This document shows, in pieces, positions 12,947-26,957 of a stretch of DNA of 64,000 nucleotides (position 1 is the first letter of the stretch; each line of letters starts with the position of its first letter). The notes under the pieces were generated by a model that saw only the letters and a program-made list of their open reading frames with translations, searched no databases and was not told the origin of the DNA. The position numbers were made by a program, and so were the translations under genes. Origin of the DNA: Megachile rotundata (taxonomy: Eukaryota; Arthropoda; Insecta; Hymenoptera; Megachilidae); assembly GCF_050947335.1 (NCBI RefSeq), contig NW_027473317.1:3782001-3846000 (forward strand), in the 5' to 3' direction.

Positions 12947-13829
12947 GTATGATTCTGATTGTATGATTGTGATTGTATGATACTGATTGTATGATTGTTT
13001 CTGTATGATTGTGATTGTATGATTGCGATTGTATGATTATGATTGTATGATTGTGATTGTGTGATTGTGATTGTGTGATTGTGATTGTGAGATTGTGATC
13101 GTATGGTTGTGATTCTTTGATTGCGATTGTATGATTGTGATTGTATGATTCTGATTGTATGATTCTGATTGTATGATTGTGATTGTATGATTGTTATTGT
13201 ATGATTGTGATTGTATGATTGTGATTGTATGATTGTGATTGTATGATTGTGATTGTATGATTGCGATTGTATGATTGCGATTGTATGATTGTGATTGTAT
13301 GATTGTGATCGTATGATTGTGATCGTATGATTGTGATCGTATGATTGTGATCGTATGATTGTGATTGTATGATTGTGATTGTATGATTGTGATTGTATGA
13401 TTGTGATTGTATGATTGTGATTGTATGATTGTGATTGTATGATTGCGATTGTATGATTGTGATTGTATGATTCTGATTGTATGATTGTGATCGTATGATT
13501 GTGGTCGTATGATTGTGATTGTATAATGATGATTGTATGATTGCGATTGTATGATTGTGATTGTATGATTGTGATTGTATGATTGTGATTGTATGGTTGT
13601 GATCGTATGATTGCGATTCTTTGATTGCGATTGTATGACTGTGATTGTATGATTGTGATTGTATGATTGTGATTGTATGATTGTGATTGTATGATCGTGA
13701 TTGTATGATCGTGATTGTGAGATTGTGATTGTATGATTGTGATTGTATGATTGTGATTGCATGATTGTGATTGTATGATTATGATTGTATGATTGTGATT
13801 GTATGATTGTGATTGTGTGATTGTGATTG

Positions 13830-14040
13830 TATGATTCTGATCGTATGATTGTGATTGTAAGACTGTGATTGTGTGATTGCGATTGTATGATTGTGACTGT
13901 ATGATTGTGATTGTATGATTGTCATTGTATGATTGTGATTGTATGATTATGATTGTATGATTGTGCTTGTATGATTGTGATTGTGTGATTGTGATTGTAT
14001 GATTGTGATTGTATGATTGTGATTGTAAGATTGTGATTGT
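13830..14040. repeat. Proto-S segment (single early version of S)
   Basis: The order gatcgtatg, gtaag, gtgtg, gcg, gtgactg, gtcattg (13,921), gattatg, gtgcttg, gtgtg, gtaag matches S and its upstream flank in the right domain. It then diverges (gtataatgg where S has gtgtg). The beta-type flank (gatcg, tgtgactg) suggests beta is the ancestral form. Confidence 0.75.
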
Positions 14041-14276
14041 ATAATGGTGATTGTATGATTGTGATTGTATGATTGTGATTGTATGATTGTGATTGTATGA
14101 TTGCGATTGTATGATTCTGATTGTATGATTGTGATTGAATGATTGTGATTGTATGATTGTGATTGTATGATTGTGATTGTATGATTCTGATTGTATGATT
14201 GTGATTGTATGATTGTGATTGTATGATTGTTATTGCATGATTGTGACTGTATGATTGTGATTGTATGATTGTGACT

Positions 14277-14289
14277 TATGATTGTGATT
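14277..14289. other. 13-bp unit 6 (single-base deletion, gact variant)
   Basis: The register goes from 11 to 10. The upstream context is the same, but the preceding unit ends gact. Downstream it carries an extra gattctg unit and gatactg. Confidence 0.95.
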
Positions 14290-15021
14290 GTATGATTCTG
14301 ATTGTATGATTCTGATTGTATGATTGTGATTGTATGATACTGATTGTATGATTGTTTCTGTATGATTGTGATTGTATGATTGCGATTGTATGATTATGAT
14401 TGTATGATTGTGATTGTGTGATTGTGATTGTGTGATTGTGATTGTGAGATTGTGATTGTATGATTTTGATTGTATGATCGTGATTGTATGATCGTGATTG
14501 TGAGATCGTGATTGTATGATTGTGATTGTATGATTGTGATTGTTTGATTGTGATTGTATGATTGTGATTGTATGATTGTGATTGTATGATTGTGATTGTA
14601 TGATTATGATCGTATGATTGTGATTGTAAGATTGTGATTGTGTGATTGTGATTCTTTGATTGCGATTGTATGATTGTGATTGTATGATTGTGATTGTATG
14701 ATTGTGATTGTATGATTGTGATTGTATGATTGTGATTGTATGATTGTGATTGTATGATTGTGATTGTATGATTGTGATTGTATGATTGTGATTGTATGAT
14801 TGTGATTGTATGATTCTGATTGTATGATTGTGATTGTATGATAGTGATTGTATGATTGTTTCTGTATGATTGTGATTGTATGATTGCGATTGTATGATTA
14901 TGATTGTATGATTGTGATTGTGTGATTGTGATTGTATGATTGTGATTGTATGATTGTGATTGTATGATTGTGATTGTATGATTGTGATTGTATGATTGTG
15001 ATTGTATGATTGTGATTGTAT

Positions 15022-15127
15022 GATCGTGATTGTATGATCGTGATTGTATGATCGTGATTGTATGATCGTGATTGTATGATCGTGATTGTATGATCGTGAT
15101 TGTATGATCGTGATTGTATGATCGTGA
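15022..15127. repeat. Run of eight consecutive gatcgtg units
   Basis: gatcg replaces gattg in eight successive units (15,022 to 15,120, every 14 bp). Each carries a CpG and a GATC. Elsewhere this variant comes in groups of two to four. Confidence 0.95.
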
Positions 15128-15269
15128 TTGTATGATTGTGATTGTATGATTGTGATTGTATGATTGTGATTGTATGATTGTGATTGTATGATAGTGATTG
15201 TATGATTGTGATTGTATGATTGTTATTGCATGATTGTGACTGTATGATTGTGATTGTATGATTGTGATT

Positions 15270-15282
15270 TATGATTGTGATT
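15270..15282. other. 13-bp unit 7 (last phase change)
   Basis: The register goes from 10 to 9. It has the gttattgcatg-gtgactg context upstream and gatactg-gtttctg downstream. From 15,283 the register is 9 at all points checked to 63,961. Confidence 0.95.
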
Positions 15283-18200
15283 GTATGATTCTGATTGTAT
15301 GATTGTGATTGTATGATACTGATTGTATGATTGTTTCTGTATGATTGTGATTGTATGATTGCGATTGTATGATTATGATTGTATGATTGTGATTGTGTGA
15401 TTGTGATTGTGTGATTGTGATTGTGAGATTGTGATTGTATGATTTTGATTGTATGATCGTGATTGTATGATCGTGATTGTGACATCGTGATTGTATGATT
15501 GTGATTGTATGATTGTGATTGTATGATAGTGATTGTATGATTGTGATTGTATGATTGTCATTGTATGATTGTGATTGTATGATTGTGATTGTATGATTGT
15601 GATCGTATGATTGTGATCGTATGATTGTGTTCGTATGATTGTGATCGTATGATTGTGATCGTATGATTGTGATTGTATGATTGTGATTGTATGATTGTGA
15701 TTGTATGATTGTGATTGTATGATTGTGATTGTATGATTGTGATCGTATGGTTGTGATTCTTTGATTGCGATTGTATGATTGTGATTGTATGATTGTGATT
15801 ATATGATTGTGATTGTATGATTGTGATTGTATGATTGCGATTCTTTGATTGCGATTGTATGACTGTGATTGTATGATCGTGATTGTATGATCGTGATTGT
15901 GAGATTGTGATTGTATGATTGTGATTGTATGATTGTGATAGTATGATTGTGATTGTATGATTATGATTGTATGATTGTGATTGTATGATTGTGATTGTGT
16001 GATTGTGATTGTATGATTCTGATCGTATGATTGTGATTGTAAGATTGTGATTGTGTGATTGCGATTGTATGATTGTGACTGTATGATTGTGATTGTATGA
16101 TTGTCATTGTATGATTGTGATTGTATGATTATGATTGTATGATTGTGATTGTAAGATTGTGATTGTGTGATTGCGATTGTATGATTGTGACTGTATGATT
16201 GTGATTGTATGATTGTCATTGTATGATTGTGATTGTATGATTATGATTGTATGATTGTGATTCTTTGATTGTGATTGTATGATTATGATTGTATGATTGT
16301 GATTGTATGATTGTGATTGTGTGATTGTGATTGTATGATTCTGATCGTATGATTGTGATTCTTTGATTGCGATTGTATGATTGTGATTGTATGATTGTTA
16401 TTGTATGATTGTGATTGTATGATTGGCATCGTATGATTGTGATTGTGTGATTGCGATTGTATGATTGTGATTGTATGATTGTGATTGTATGATTGTCATT
16501 GTATGATTGTGATTGTATGATTATGATTGTATGATTGTCATTGTATGATTGTGATTGTGTGATTGTGATTGTATGATTGTGATTGTATGATTGTGATTGT
16601 ATGATTATGATCGTATGATTGTGATTGTATGATTGTGATTGTATGATTGTGATTGTACGATTGTAATTGCATGATTGTGATTGCATGATTGTGATTGTAT
16701 GATTGTGATTGTATGATTGTGATTGTATGATTGTTTCTGTATGATTGTGATTGTATGATTGCGATTGTATGATTCTGATTGTATGATTGTGATTGTGTGA
16801 TTGTGATTGTGTGATTGTGATAGTATAATTGTGATTGTATGATTCTGATTGTATGATTGTGATTGTATGATACTGATTGTATGATTGTTTCTGTATGATT
16901 GTGATTGTATGATTGCGATTGTATGATTATGATTGTATGATTGTGATTGTGTGATTGTGATTGTGTGATTGTGATTGTATGATTGTGATTGTATGATTGT
17001 GATTGTATGATTGTGATTGTATGATTGTGATTGTATGATTGTGATTGTATGATTGTGATTGTATGATTGCGATTGTATGATTGGCATTGTATGATTGTGA
17101 TGGTATGATTGTGATCGTATGATTGTGATCGTATGATTGTGATCGTATGATTGTGATCGTATGATTGTGATCGTATGATTGTGATTGTATGATTGTGATT
17201 GTATGATTGTGATCGTATGATTGTGGTCGTATGATTGTGATTGTATAATGATGATTGTATGATTGCGATTGTATGATTGTGATTGTATGATTGTGATTGT
17301 ATGATTGTGATTGTATGGTTGTGATCGTATGATTGCGATTCTTTGATTGCGATTGTATGACTGTGATTGTATGATTGTGATTGTATGATTGTGATTGTAT
17401 GATTGTGATTGTATGATCGTGATTGTATGATCGTGATTGTGAGATTGTGATTGTATGATTGTGATTGTATGATTGTGATTGTACGATTGTGATTGTATGA
17501 TTGTTATTGCATGATTGTGACTGTATGATTGTGATCGTATGATTGTGATCGTATGATTGTGATCGTATAATTGCGATTGTATGATTGTGACTGTATGTTT
17601 GTGATTGTATGATTGTCATTGTATGATTGTCATTGTATGATTATGATTGTATGATTGTGATTCTTTGATTGTGATTGTATGATTATGATTGTATGATTGT
17701 GATTGTATGATTGTGATGGTGTGATTGTGATTGTATGATTCTGATCGTATGATTGTGATTCTTTGATTGCGATTGTATGATTGTGATTGTATGATTGTGA
17801 TTGTATGATTGTGATTGTATGACTCTGATTGTATGATTGGCATCGTATGATTGTGATTGTGTGATTGCGATTGTATGATTGTGACTGTATGATTGTGATT
17901 GTATGATTGTCACTGTATGATTGTGATTGTATGATTATGATTGTATGATTGTCATTGTATGATTGTGATTGTGTGATTGTGATTGTATGATTGTGATTGT
18001 ATGATTGTGATTGTATGATTGTGATTGTACGATTGTGATTGCATGATTGTGATTGCATGATTGTGATTGTATGATTGTGATTGTATGATTGTGATTGTAT
18101 GATTGTTTCTGTATGATTGTGATTGTATGATTGCGATTGTATGATTCTGATTGTATGATTGTGATTGTGTGATTGTGATTGTGTGATTGTGATAGTATAA

Positions 18201-19295
18201 TTGTGATTGTATGATTGTGATTGTATGATTGTGATTGTATGATTGCGATTGTATGATTCTGATTGTATGATTGTGATTGTATGATCGTGATTGTATGATC
18301 GTGATTGTATGATCGTGATTGTATGATCGTGATTGTGAGATAGTGATTGTATGATTGTGGTTGTATGATTGTGATTGTATGATTGTGATTGTATGATTGT
18401 GATTGTATGATTGTGTTTGCATGATTGTGATTGTATGATTGTGATTGCGTGATTGTGATTGTATGATTGTGATTGTATGATTGTGATTGTATGATTGTGA
18501 TTGTATGATTGCGATTGTATGATTGTGATTGTATGATTGTGATTGTATGATTGTGATCGTATGATTGCGATTCTTTGATTGTTTCTGTATGATTGTGTTT
18601 GTATGATTGTGATTGTATGATTTTGATTGTATGATTGCGATTGTATGATTGTGATTGTGTGATTGTGATTGTGAGATTGTGATTGTATGATTTTGATTGT
18701 ATGATCGTGATTCTATGATCGTGATTGTGAGATTTTGATTGTATGATTGTGATCGTATGATTGTGATTGTATGATTGTGATTGTATGATTGTGATTGTAT
18801 GATTGTGATTGTATGATTGTGATTGTATGATTGTGATTGTATGATAGTAATTGTATGATTGTGATTGTATGATTGTCATTGTATGATTGTGATTGTATGA
18901 CTGTGATTGTATGATTGTGATTGTATGATTGTGATTGTATGATTGTGATTGTATGATTGTGATTGTATGATTGTGATCGTATGATTGTGGTTCTTTGATT
19001 GCGATTGTATGATTGTGATTGTATGATTGTGATTGTATGATTGTGATTGTATGATTGTGATTATATGATTGTGATTGTATGAATGCGATTGTATGATTGT
19101 GACTGTATGATTGTGATTGTATGATTGTCATTGTATGATTGTGATTGTATGATTATGATTGTATGATTGTGATTGTATGATTGTGATTGTGTGATTGTGA
19201 TTGTATGATTCTGATCATATGATTGTGATTGTAAGATTGTGATTGTGTGATTGCGATTGTATGATTGCGACTGTATGATTGTGATTGTATGATTG

Positions 19296-19523
19296 TCATT
19301 GTATGATTGTGATTGTATGATTATGATTGTATGATTGTGCTTGTATGATTGTGATTGTGTGATTGTGATTGTATGATTGTGATTGTTTGATTGTGATTGT
19401 AAGATTGTGATTGTGTGATTGTGATTGTATGATTCTGATAGTATGATTGTGATTGTAAGATTGTGATTGTGTGATTGCGATTGTATGATTGTGACTGTAT
19501 GATTGTGATTGTATGATTGTCAT
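19296..19523. repeat. S marker, alpha type (in A1)
   Basis: S is a 228-bp block in fixed order: gtcattg, gattatg, gtgcttg, gtgtg, gtaag, gtgtg, gattctgatag, gtaag, gtgtg, gcg, gtgactg, gtcattg. Alpha copies have gatcatatg and gcgactg upstream. This one has gattgtttg inside. Confidence 0.9.
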
Positions 19524-22235
19524 TGTATGATTGTGATTGTATGATTATGATTGTATGATTGTGATTCTTTGATTGTGATTGTATGATTATGATTGTATGA
19601 TTGTGATTGTATGATTGTGATTGTGTGATTGTGATTGTATGATTCTGATCGTATGATTGTGATTCTTTGATTGCGATTGTATGATTGTGATTGTATGATT
19701 GTTATTGTATGATTGTGATTGTATGATTGTGATTGTATGATTGGCATCGTATGATTTTGATTGTGTGATTGCGATTGTATGATTGTGACTGTATGATTGT
19801 GATTGTATGATTGTCATTGTATGATTGTGATTGTATGATTATGATTGTATGATTGTCATTGTATGATTGTGATTGTGTGATTGTGATTGTATGATTGTGA
19901 TTGTATGATTGTGATTGTATGATTATGATCGTATGATTGTGATTGTATGATTGTGATTGTATGATTGTGATTGTACGACTGTGATTGCATGATTGTGATT
20001 GCATGATTGTGATTGTATGATTGTGATTGTATGATTGTGATTGTATGATTGTTTCTGTATGATTGTGATTGTATGATTGCGATTGTATGATTCTGATTGT
20101 ATGATTGTGATTGTGTGATTGTGATAGTATAATTGTGATTGTATGATTGTGATTGTATGATTGTGATTGTATGATTGCGATTGTATGATTCTGATTGTAT
20201 GATTGTGATTGTATGATCGTGATTGTATGATCGTGATTGTATGATCGTGATTGTGAGATAGTGATTGTATGATTGTGGTTGTATGATTGTGATTGTATGA
20301 TTGTGATTGTATGATTGTGATTGTATGATTGTGTTTGCATGATTGTGATTGTATGATCGTGATTGTGAGATTGTGATTGTATGATTGTGATTGTATGATT
20401 GTGATTGTATGATTGTGATTGTATGATTGTGATTGTATGATTGCGATTGTATGATTGTCATTGTATGATAGTAATTGTATGATTGTGATTGTATGATTGT
20501 CATTGTATGATTGCGATTGTATGATTGTGATTGTATGATTGTGATTGTATGATTGTGATCGTATGATTGTGATCGTATGATTGTGATTGTATTATTGTGA
20601 TTGTATGATTGTGATTGTATGATTGTGATTGTATGATTGTGATTGTATGATTGCGATTGTATGATTCTGATTGTATGATTGTGATTGTATGATTGTGATT
20701 GTATGATCGTGATTGTATGATCGTGATTGTGAGATTGTGATTGTATGATTGTGGTTGTATGATTGTGATTGTATGATTGTGATTGTATGATTGTGATCGT
20801 ATGATTGCGATTCTTTGATTGCGATTGTATGATTGTGATTGTATGATTGTGATTGTATGATTGTGATTGTATGATTGTGATTGTATGATTGTGATTGTAT
20901 GATTTTGATTGTATGATCGTGATTGTATGATCGTGATTGTGAGATCGTGATTGTATGATTGTGATTGTATGATTGTGATTGTATGATTGTGATTGTATGA
21001 TTGTGATTGTATGATAGTGATTGTATGATTGTGATTGTATGATTGTGTTTGCATGATTGTGATTGTATGATCGTGATTGTATGATCGTGATTGTATGATC
21101 GTGATTGTATAATTGTGATTGTATGATTGTGATTGTATGATTGTGATTGTATGATTGCGATTGTATGATTCTGATTGTATGATTGTGATTGTATGATTGT
21201 GATTGTATGATCGTGATTATATGATCGTGATTGTATGATCGTGATTGTGAGATTGTGATTGAATGATTGTGGTTGTATGATTGTGATTGTATGATTGTGA
21301 TTGTATGATTGTGATTGTATGATTGTGTTTGCATGATTGTGATTGTATGATTGTGATTGCGTGATTGTGATTGTATGATTGTGATTGTATGATTGTGATT
21401 GTATGATTGTGATTGTATGATTGCGATTGTATGATTGTGATTGTATGATTGTGATTGTATGATTGTGATCGTATGATTGCGATTCTTTGATTGTTTCTGT
21501 ATGATTGTGTTTGTATGATTGTGATTGTATGATTTTGATTGTATGATTGCGATTGTATGATTGTGATTGTGTGATTGTGATTGTGAGATTGTGATTGTAT
21601 GATTTTGATTGTATGATCGTGATTCTATGATCGTGATTGTGAGATTTTGATTGTATGATTGTGATCGTATGATTGTGATTGTATGATTGTGATTGTATGA
21701 TTGTGATTGTATGATTGTGATTGTATGATTGTGATTGTATGATAGTAATTGTATGATTGTGATTGTATGATTGTCATTGTATGATTGTGATTGTATGACT
21801 GTGATTGTATGATTGTGATTGTATGATTGTGATTGTATGATTGTGATTGTATGATTGTGATTGTATGATTGTGATCGTATGATTGTGGTTCTTTGATTGC
21901 GATTGTATGATTGTGATTGTATGATTGTGATTGTATGATTGTGATTGTATGATTGTGATTGTATGATTGTGATTGTATGATTGTGATTGTATGATTGTGA
22001 TTATATGATTGTGATTGTATGAATGCGATTGTATGATTGTGACTGTATGATTGTGATTGTATGATTGTCATTGTATGATTGTGATTGTATGATTATGATT
22101 GTATGATTGTGATTGTATGATTGTGATTGTGTGATTGTGATTGTATGATTCTGATCATATGATTGTGATTGTAAGATTGTGATTGTGTGATTGCGATTGT
22201 ATGATTGCGACTGTATGATTGTGATTGTATGATTG

Positions 22236-22463
22236 TCATTGTATGATTGTGATTGTATGATTATGATTGTATGATTGTGCTTGTATGATTGTGATTGTGT
22301 GATTGTGATTGTATGATTGTGATTGTATGATTGTGATTGTAAGATTGTGATTGTGTGATTGTGATTGTATGATTCTGATAGTATGATTGTGATTGTAAGA
22401 TTGTGATTGTGTGATTGCGATTGTATGATTGTGACTGTATGATTGTGATTGTATGATTGTCAT
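22236..22463. repeat. S marker, alpha type (in A1)
   Basis: Alpha flank (gatcatatg, gcgactg). It lies 2,940 bp after the first S and has the ordinary gattgtatg in place of gattgtttg. Confidence 0.9.
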
Positions 22464-23789
22464 TGTATGATTGTGATTGTATGATTATGATTGTATGATT
22501 GTGATTCTTTGATTGTGATTGTATGATTATGATTGTATGATTGTGATTGTATGATTGTGATTGTGTGATTGTGATTGTATGATTCTGATCGTATGATTGT
22601 GATTCTTTGATTGCGATTGTATGATTGTGATTGTATGATTGTTATTGTATGATTGTGATTGTATGATTGTGATTGTATGATTGGCATCGTATGATTGTGA
22701 TTGTGTGATTGCGATTGTATGATTGTGACTGTATGATTGTGATTGTATGATTGTCATTGTATGATTGTGATTGTATGATTATGATTGTATGATTGTCATT
22801 GTATGATTGTGATTGTGTGATTGTGATTGTATGATTGTGATTGTATGATTGTGATTGTATGATTATGATCGTATGATTGTGATTGTTTGATTGTGATTGT
22901 ATGATTGGCATCGTATGATTGTGATTGTGTGATTGCGATTGTATGATTGTGACTGTATGATTGTGATTGTATGATTGTCATTGTATGATTGTGATTGTAT
23001 GATTATGATTGTATGATTGTCATTGTATGATTGTGATTGTGTGATTGTGATTGTATGATTGTGATTGTATGATTGTGATTGTATGATTGTGTTTGTATGA
23101 TTGTGATTGTATGATTTTGATTGTATGATTGCGATTGTATGATTGTGATTGTGTGATTGTGATTGTGAGATTGTGATTGTATGATTTTGATTGTATGATC
23201 GTGATTCTATGATCGTGATTGTGAGATTTTGATTGTATGATTGTGATCGTATGATTGTGATTGTATGATTGTGATTGTATGATTGTGATTGTATGATTGT
23301 GATTGTATGATTGTGATTGTATGATTGTGATTGTATGATAGTAATTGTATGATTGTGATTGTATGATTGTCATTGTATGATTGTGATTGTATGACTGTGA
23401 TTGTATGATTGTGATTGTATGATTGTGATTGTATGATTGTGATTGTATGATTGTGATTGTATGATTGTGATCGTATGATTGTGGTTCTTTGATTGCGATT
23501 GTATGATTGTGATTGTATGATTGTGATTGTATGATTGTGATTGTATGATTGTGATTATATGATTGTGATTGTATGAATGCGATTGTATGATTGTGACTGT
23601 ATGATTGTGATTGTATGATTGTCATTGTATGATTGTGATTGTATGATTATGATTGTATGATTGTGATTGTATGATTGTGATTGTGTGATTGTGATTGTAT
23701 GATTCTGATCATATGATTGTGATTGTAAGATTGTGATTGTGTGATTGCGATTGTATGATTGCGACTGTATGATTGTGATTGTATGATTG

Positions 23790-24017
23790 TCATTGTATGA
23801 TTGTGATTGTATGATTATGATTGTATGATTGTGCTTGTATGATTGTGATTGTGTGATTGTGATTGTATGATTGTGATTGTTTGATTGTGATTGTAAGATT
23901 GTGATTGTGTGATTGTGATTGTATGATTCTGATAGTATGATTGTGATTGTAAGATTGTGATTGTGTGATTGCGATTGTATGATTGTGACTGTATGATTGT
24001 GATTGTATGATTGTCAT
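23790..24017. repeat. S marker, alpha type (in A2)
   Basis: Duplicate of the S at 19,296, including its private gattgtttg, 4,494 bp away. Confidence 0.9.
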
Positions 24018-26729
24018 TGTATGATTGTGATTGTATGATTATGATTGTATGATTGTGATTCTTTGATTGTGATTGTATGATTATGATTGTATGATTGTGA
24101 TTGTATGATTGTGATTGTGTGATTGTGATTGTATGATTCTGATCGTATGATTGTGATTCTTTGATTGCGATTGTATGATTGTGATTGTATGATTGTTATT
24201 GTATGATTGTGATTGTATGATTGTGATTGTATGATTGGCATCGTATGATTTTGATTGTGTGATTGCGATTGTATGATTGTGACTGTATGATTGTGATTGT
24301 ATGATTGTCATTGTATGATTGTGATTGTATGATTATGATTGTATGATTGTCATTGTATGATTGTGATTGTGTGATTGTGATTGTATGATTGTGATTGTAT
24401 GATTGTGATTGTATGATTATGATCGTATGATTGTGATTGTATGATTGTGATTGTATGATTGTGATTGTACGACTGTGATTGCATGATTGTGATTGCATGA
24501 TTGTGATTGTATGATTGTGATTGTATGATTGTGATTGTATGATTGTTTCTGTATGATTGTGATTGTATGATTGCGATTGTATGATTCTGATTGTATGATT
24601 GTGATTGTGTGATTGTGATAGTATAATTGTGATTGTATGATTGTGATTGTATGATTGTGATTGTATGATTGCGATTGTATGATTCTGATTGTATGATTGT
24701 GATTGTATGATCGTGATTGTATGATCGTGATTGTATGATCGTGATTGTGAGATAGTGATTGTATGATTGTGGTTGTATGATTGTGATTGTATGATTGTGA
24801 TTGTATGATTGTGATTGTATGATTGTGTTTGCATGATTGTGATTGTATGATCGTGATTGTGAGATTGTGATTGTATGATTGTGATTGTATGATTGTGATT
24901 GTATGATTGTGATTGTATGATTGTGATTGTATGATTGCGATTGTATGATTGTCATTGTATGATAGTAATTGTATGATTGTGATTGTATGATTGTCATTGT
25001 ATGATTGCGATTGTATGATTGTGATTGTATGATTGTGATTGTATGATTGTGATCGTATGATTGTGATCGTATGATTGTGATTGTATTATTGTGATTGTAT
25101 GATTGTGATTGTATGATTGTGATTGTATGATTGTGATTGTATGATTGCGATTGTATGATTCTGATTGTATGATTGTGATTGTATGATTGTGATTGTATGA
25201 TCGTGATTGTATGATCGTGATTGTGAGATTGTGATTGTATGATTGTGGTTGTATGATTGTGATTGTATGATTGTGATTGTATGATTGTGATCGTATGATT
25301 GCGATTCTTTGATTGCGATTGTATGATTGTGATTGTATGATTGTGATTGTATGATTGTGATTGTATGATTGTGATTGTATGATTGTGATTGTATGATTTT
25401 GATTGTATGATCGTGATTGTATGATCGTGATTGTGAGATCGTGATTGTATGATTGTGATTGTATGATTGTGATTGTATGATTGTGATTGTATGATTGTGA
25501 TTGTATGATAGTGATTGTATGATTGTGATTGTATGATTGTGTTTGCATGATTGTGATTGTATGATCGTGATTGTATGATCGTGATTGTATGATCGTGATT
25601 GTATAATTGTGATTGTATGATTGTGATTGTATGATTGTGATTGTATGATTGCGATTGTATGATTCTGATTGTATGATTGTGATTGTATGATTGTGATTGT
25701 ATGATCGTGATTATATGATCGTGATTGTATGATCGTGATTGTGAGATTGTGATTGAATGATTGTGGTTGTATGATTGTGATTGTATGATTGTGATTGTAT
25801 GATTGTGATTGTATGATTGTGTTTGCATGATTGTGATTGTATGATTGTGATTGCGTGATTGTGATTGTATGATTGTGATTGTATGATTGTGATTGTATGA
25901 TTGTGATTGTATGATTGCGATTGTATGATTGTGATTGTATGATTGTGATTGTATGATTGTGATCGTATGATTGCGATTCTTTGATTGTTTCTGTATGATT
26001 GTGTTTGTATGATTGTGATTGTATGATTTTGATTGTATGATTGCGATTGTATGATTGTGATTGTGTGATTGTGATTGTGAGATTGTGATTGTATGATTTT
26101 GATTGTATGATCGTGATTCTATGATCGTGATTGTGAGATTTTGATTGTATGATTGTGATCGTATGATTGTGATTGTATGATTGTGATTGTATGATTGTGA
26201 TTGTATGATTGTGATTGTATGATTGTGATTGTATGATAGTAATTGTATGATTGTGATTGTATGATTGTCATTGTATGATTGTGATTGTATGACTGTGATT
26301 GTATGATTGTGATTGTATGATTGTGATTGTATGATTGTGATTGTATGATTGTGATTGTATGATTGTGATCGTATGATTGTGGTTCTTTGATTGCGATTGT
26401 ATGATTGTGATTGTATGATTGTGATTGTATGATTGTGATTGTATGATTGTGATTGTATGATTGTGATTGTATGATTGTGATTGTATGATTGTGATTATAT
26501 GATTGTGATTGTATGAATGCGATTGTATGATTGTGACTGTATGATTGTGATTGTATGATTGTCATTGTATGATTGTGATTGTATGATTATGATTGTATGA
26601 TTGTGATTGTATGATTGTGATTGTGTGATTGTGATTGTATGATTCTGATCATATGATTGTGATTGTAAGATTGTGATTGTGTGATTGCGATTGTATGATT
26701 GCGACTGTATGATTGTGATTGTATGATTG

Positions 26730-26957
26730 TCATTGTATGATTGTGATTGTATGATTATGATTGTATGATTGTGCTTGTATGATTGTGATTGTGTGATTGT
26801 GATTGTATGATTGTGATTGTATGATTGTGATTGTAAGATTGTGATTGTGTGATTGTGATTGTATGATTCTGATAGTATGATTGTGATTGTAAGATTGTGA
26901 TTGTGTGATTGCGATTGTATGATTGTGACTGTATGATTGTGATTGTATGATTGTCAT
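26730..26957. repeat. S marker, alpha type (starts C1)
   Basis: Duplicate of the S at 22,236, and the left boundary of the first alpha-C module. Confidence 0.9.

Larger units (their letters stand above)
1..13830. repeat. Left domain: heterogeneous satellite
   Basis: This part has the same 14-bp unit as the rest but more variety of variants and only short duplications (about 0.1-1.1 kb). Markers seen here and not noticed in the right domain are 13-bp units, ataattaagg, gtagaattg, gattccttg and the 18-unit gcgattg run. No gene or unique sequence is present. Known behaviour of satellites would fit an older or edge-proximal part of an array, where homogenisation is weaker; that reading is inference. 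Confidence 0.8.
13830..18586. repeat. Transition zone with isolated founder-like segments
   Basis: Segments that are multiplied in the right domain first appear here, singly and in divergent form. They are an S-like marker with its flank at about 13,830-14,040, a gtcattg/gattctttg segment at about 16,215-16,700 carrying the first ggcatcg (16,421), and a related segment at about 17,616-18,422. The 16.2 kb segment aligns with 19.5-20.05 kb at an offset of 3,318 bp (237 units). The 17.6 kb segment aligns at 1,904 bp (136 units). The last 13-bp unit (15,270) also lies here. No genes are seen. Confidence 0.7.
18587..23080. repeat. Module A1, 4,494-bp tandem duplication, copy 1
   Basis: Everything compared between here and 23,081 onwards is offset by exactly 4,494 bp (321 units), including rare marks such as gattgtttg in S (19,386/23,880). 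Left of about 18,586 the two sides differ. It contains two alpha S markers 2,940 bp apart, so it is itself composed of older duplications. No difference between A1 and A2 was found in the parts compared. Confidence 0.9.
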
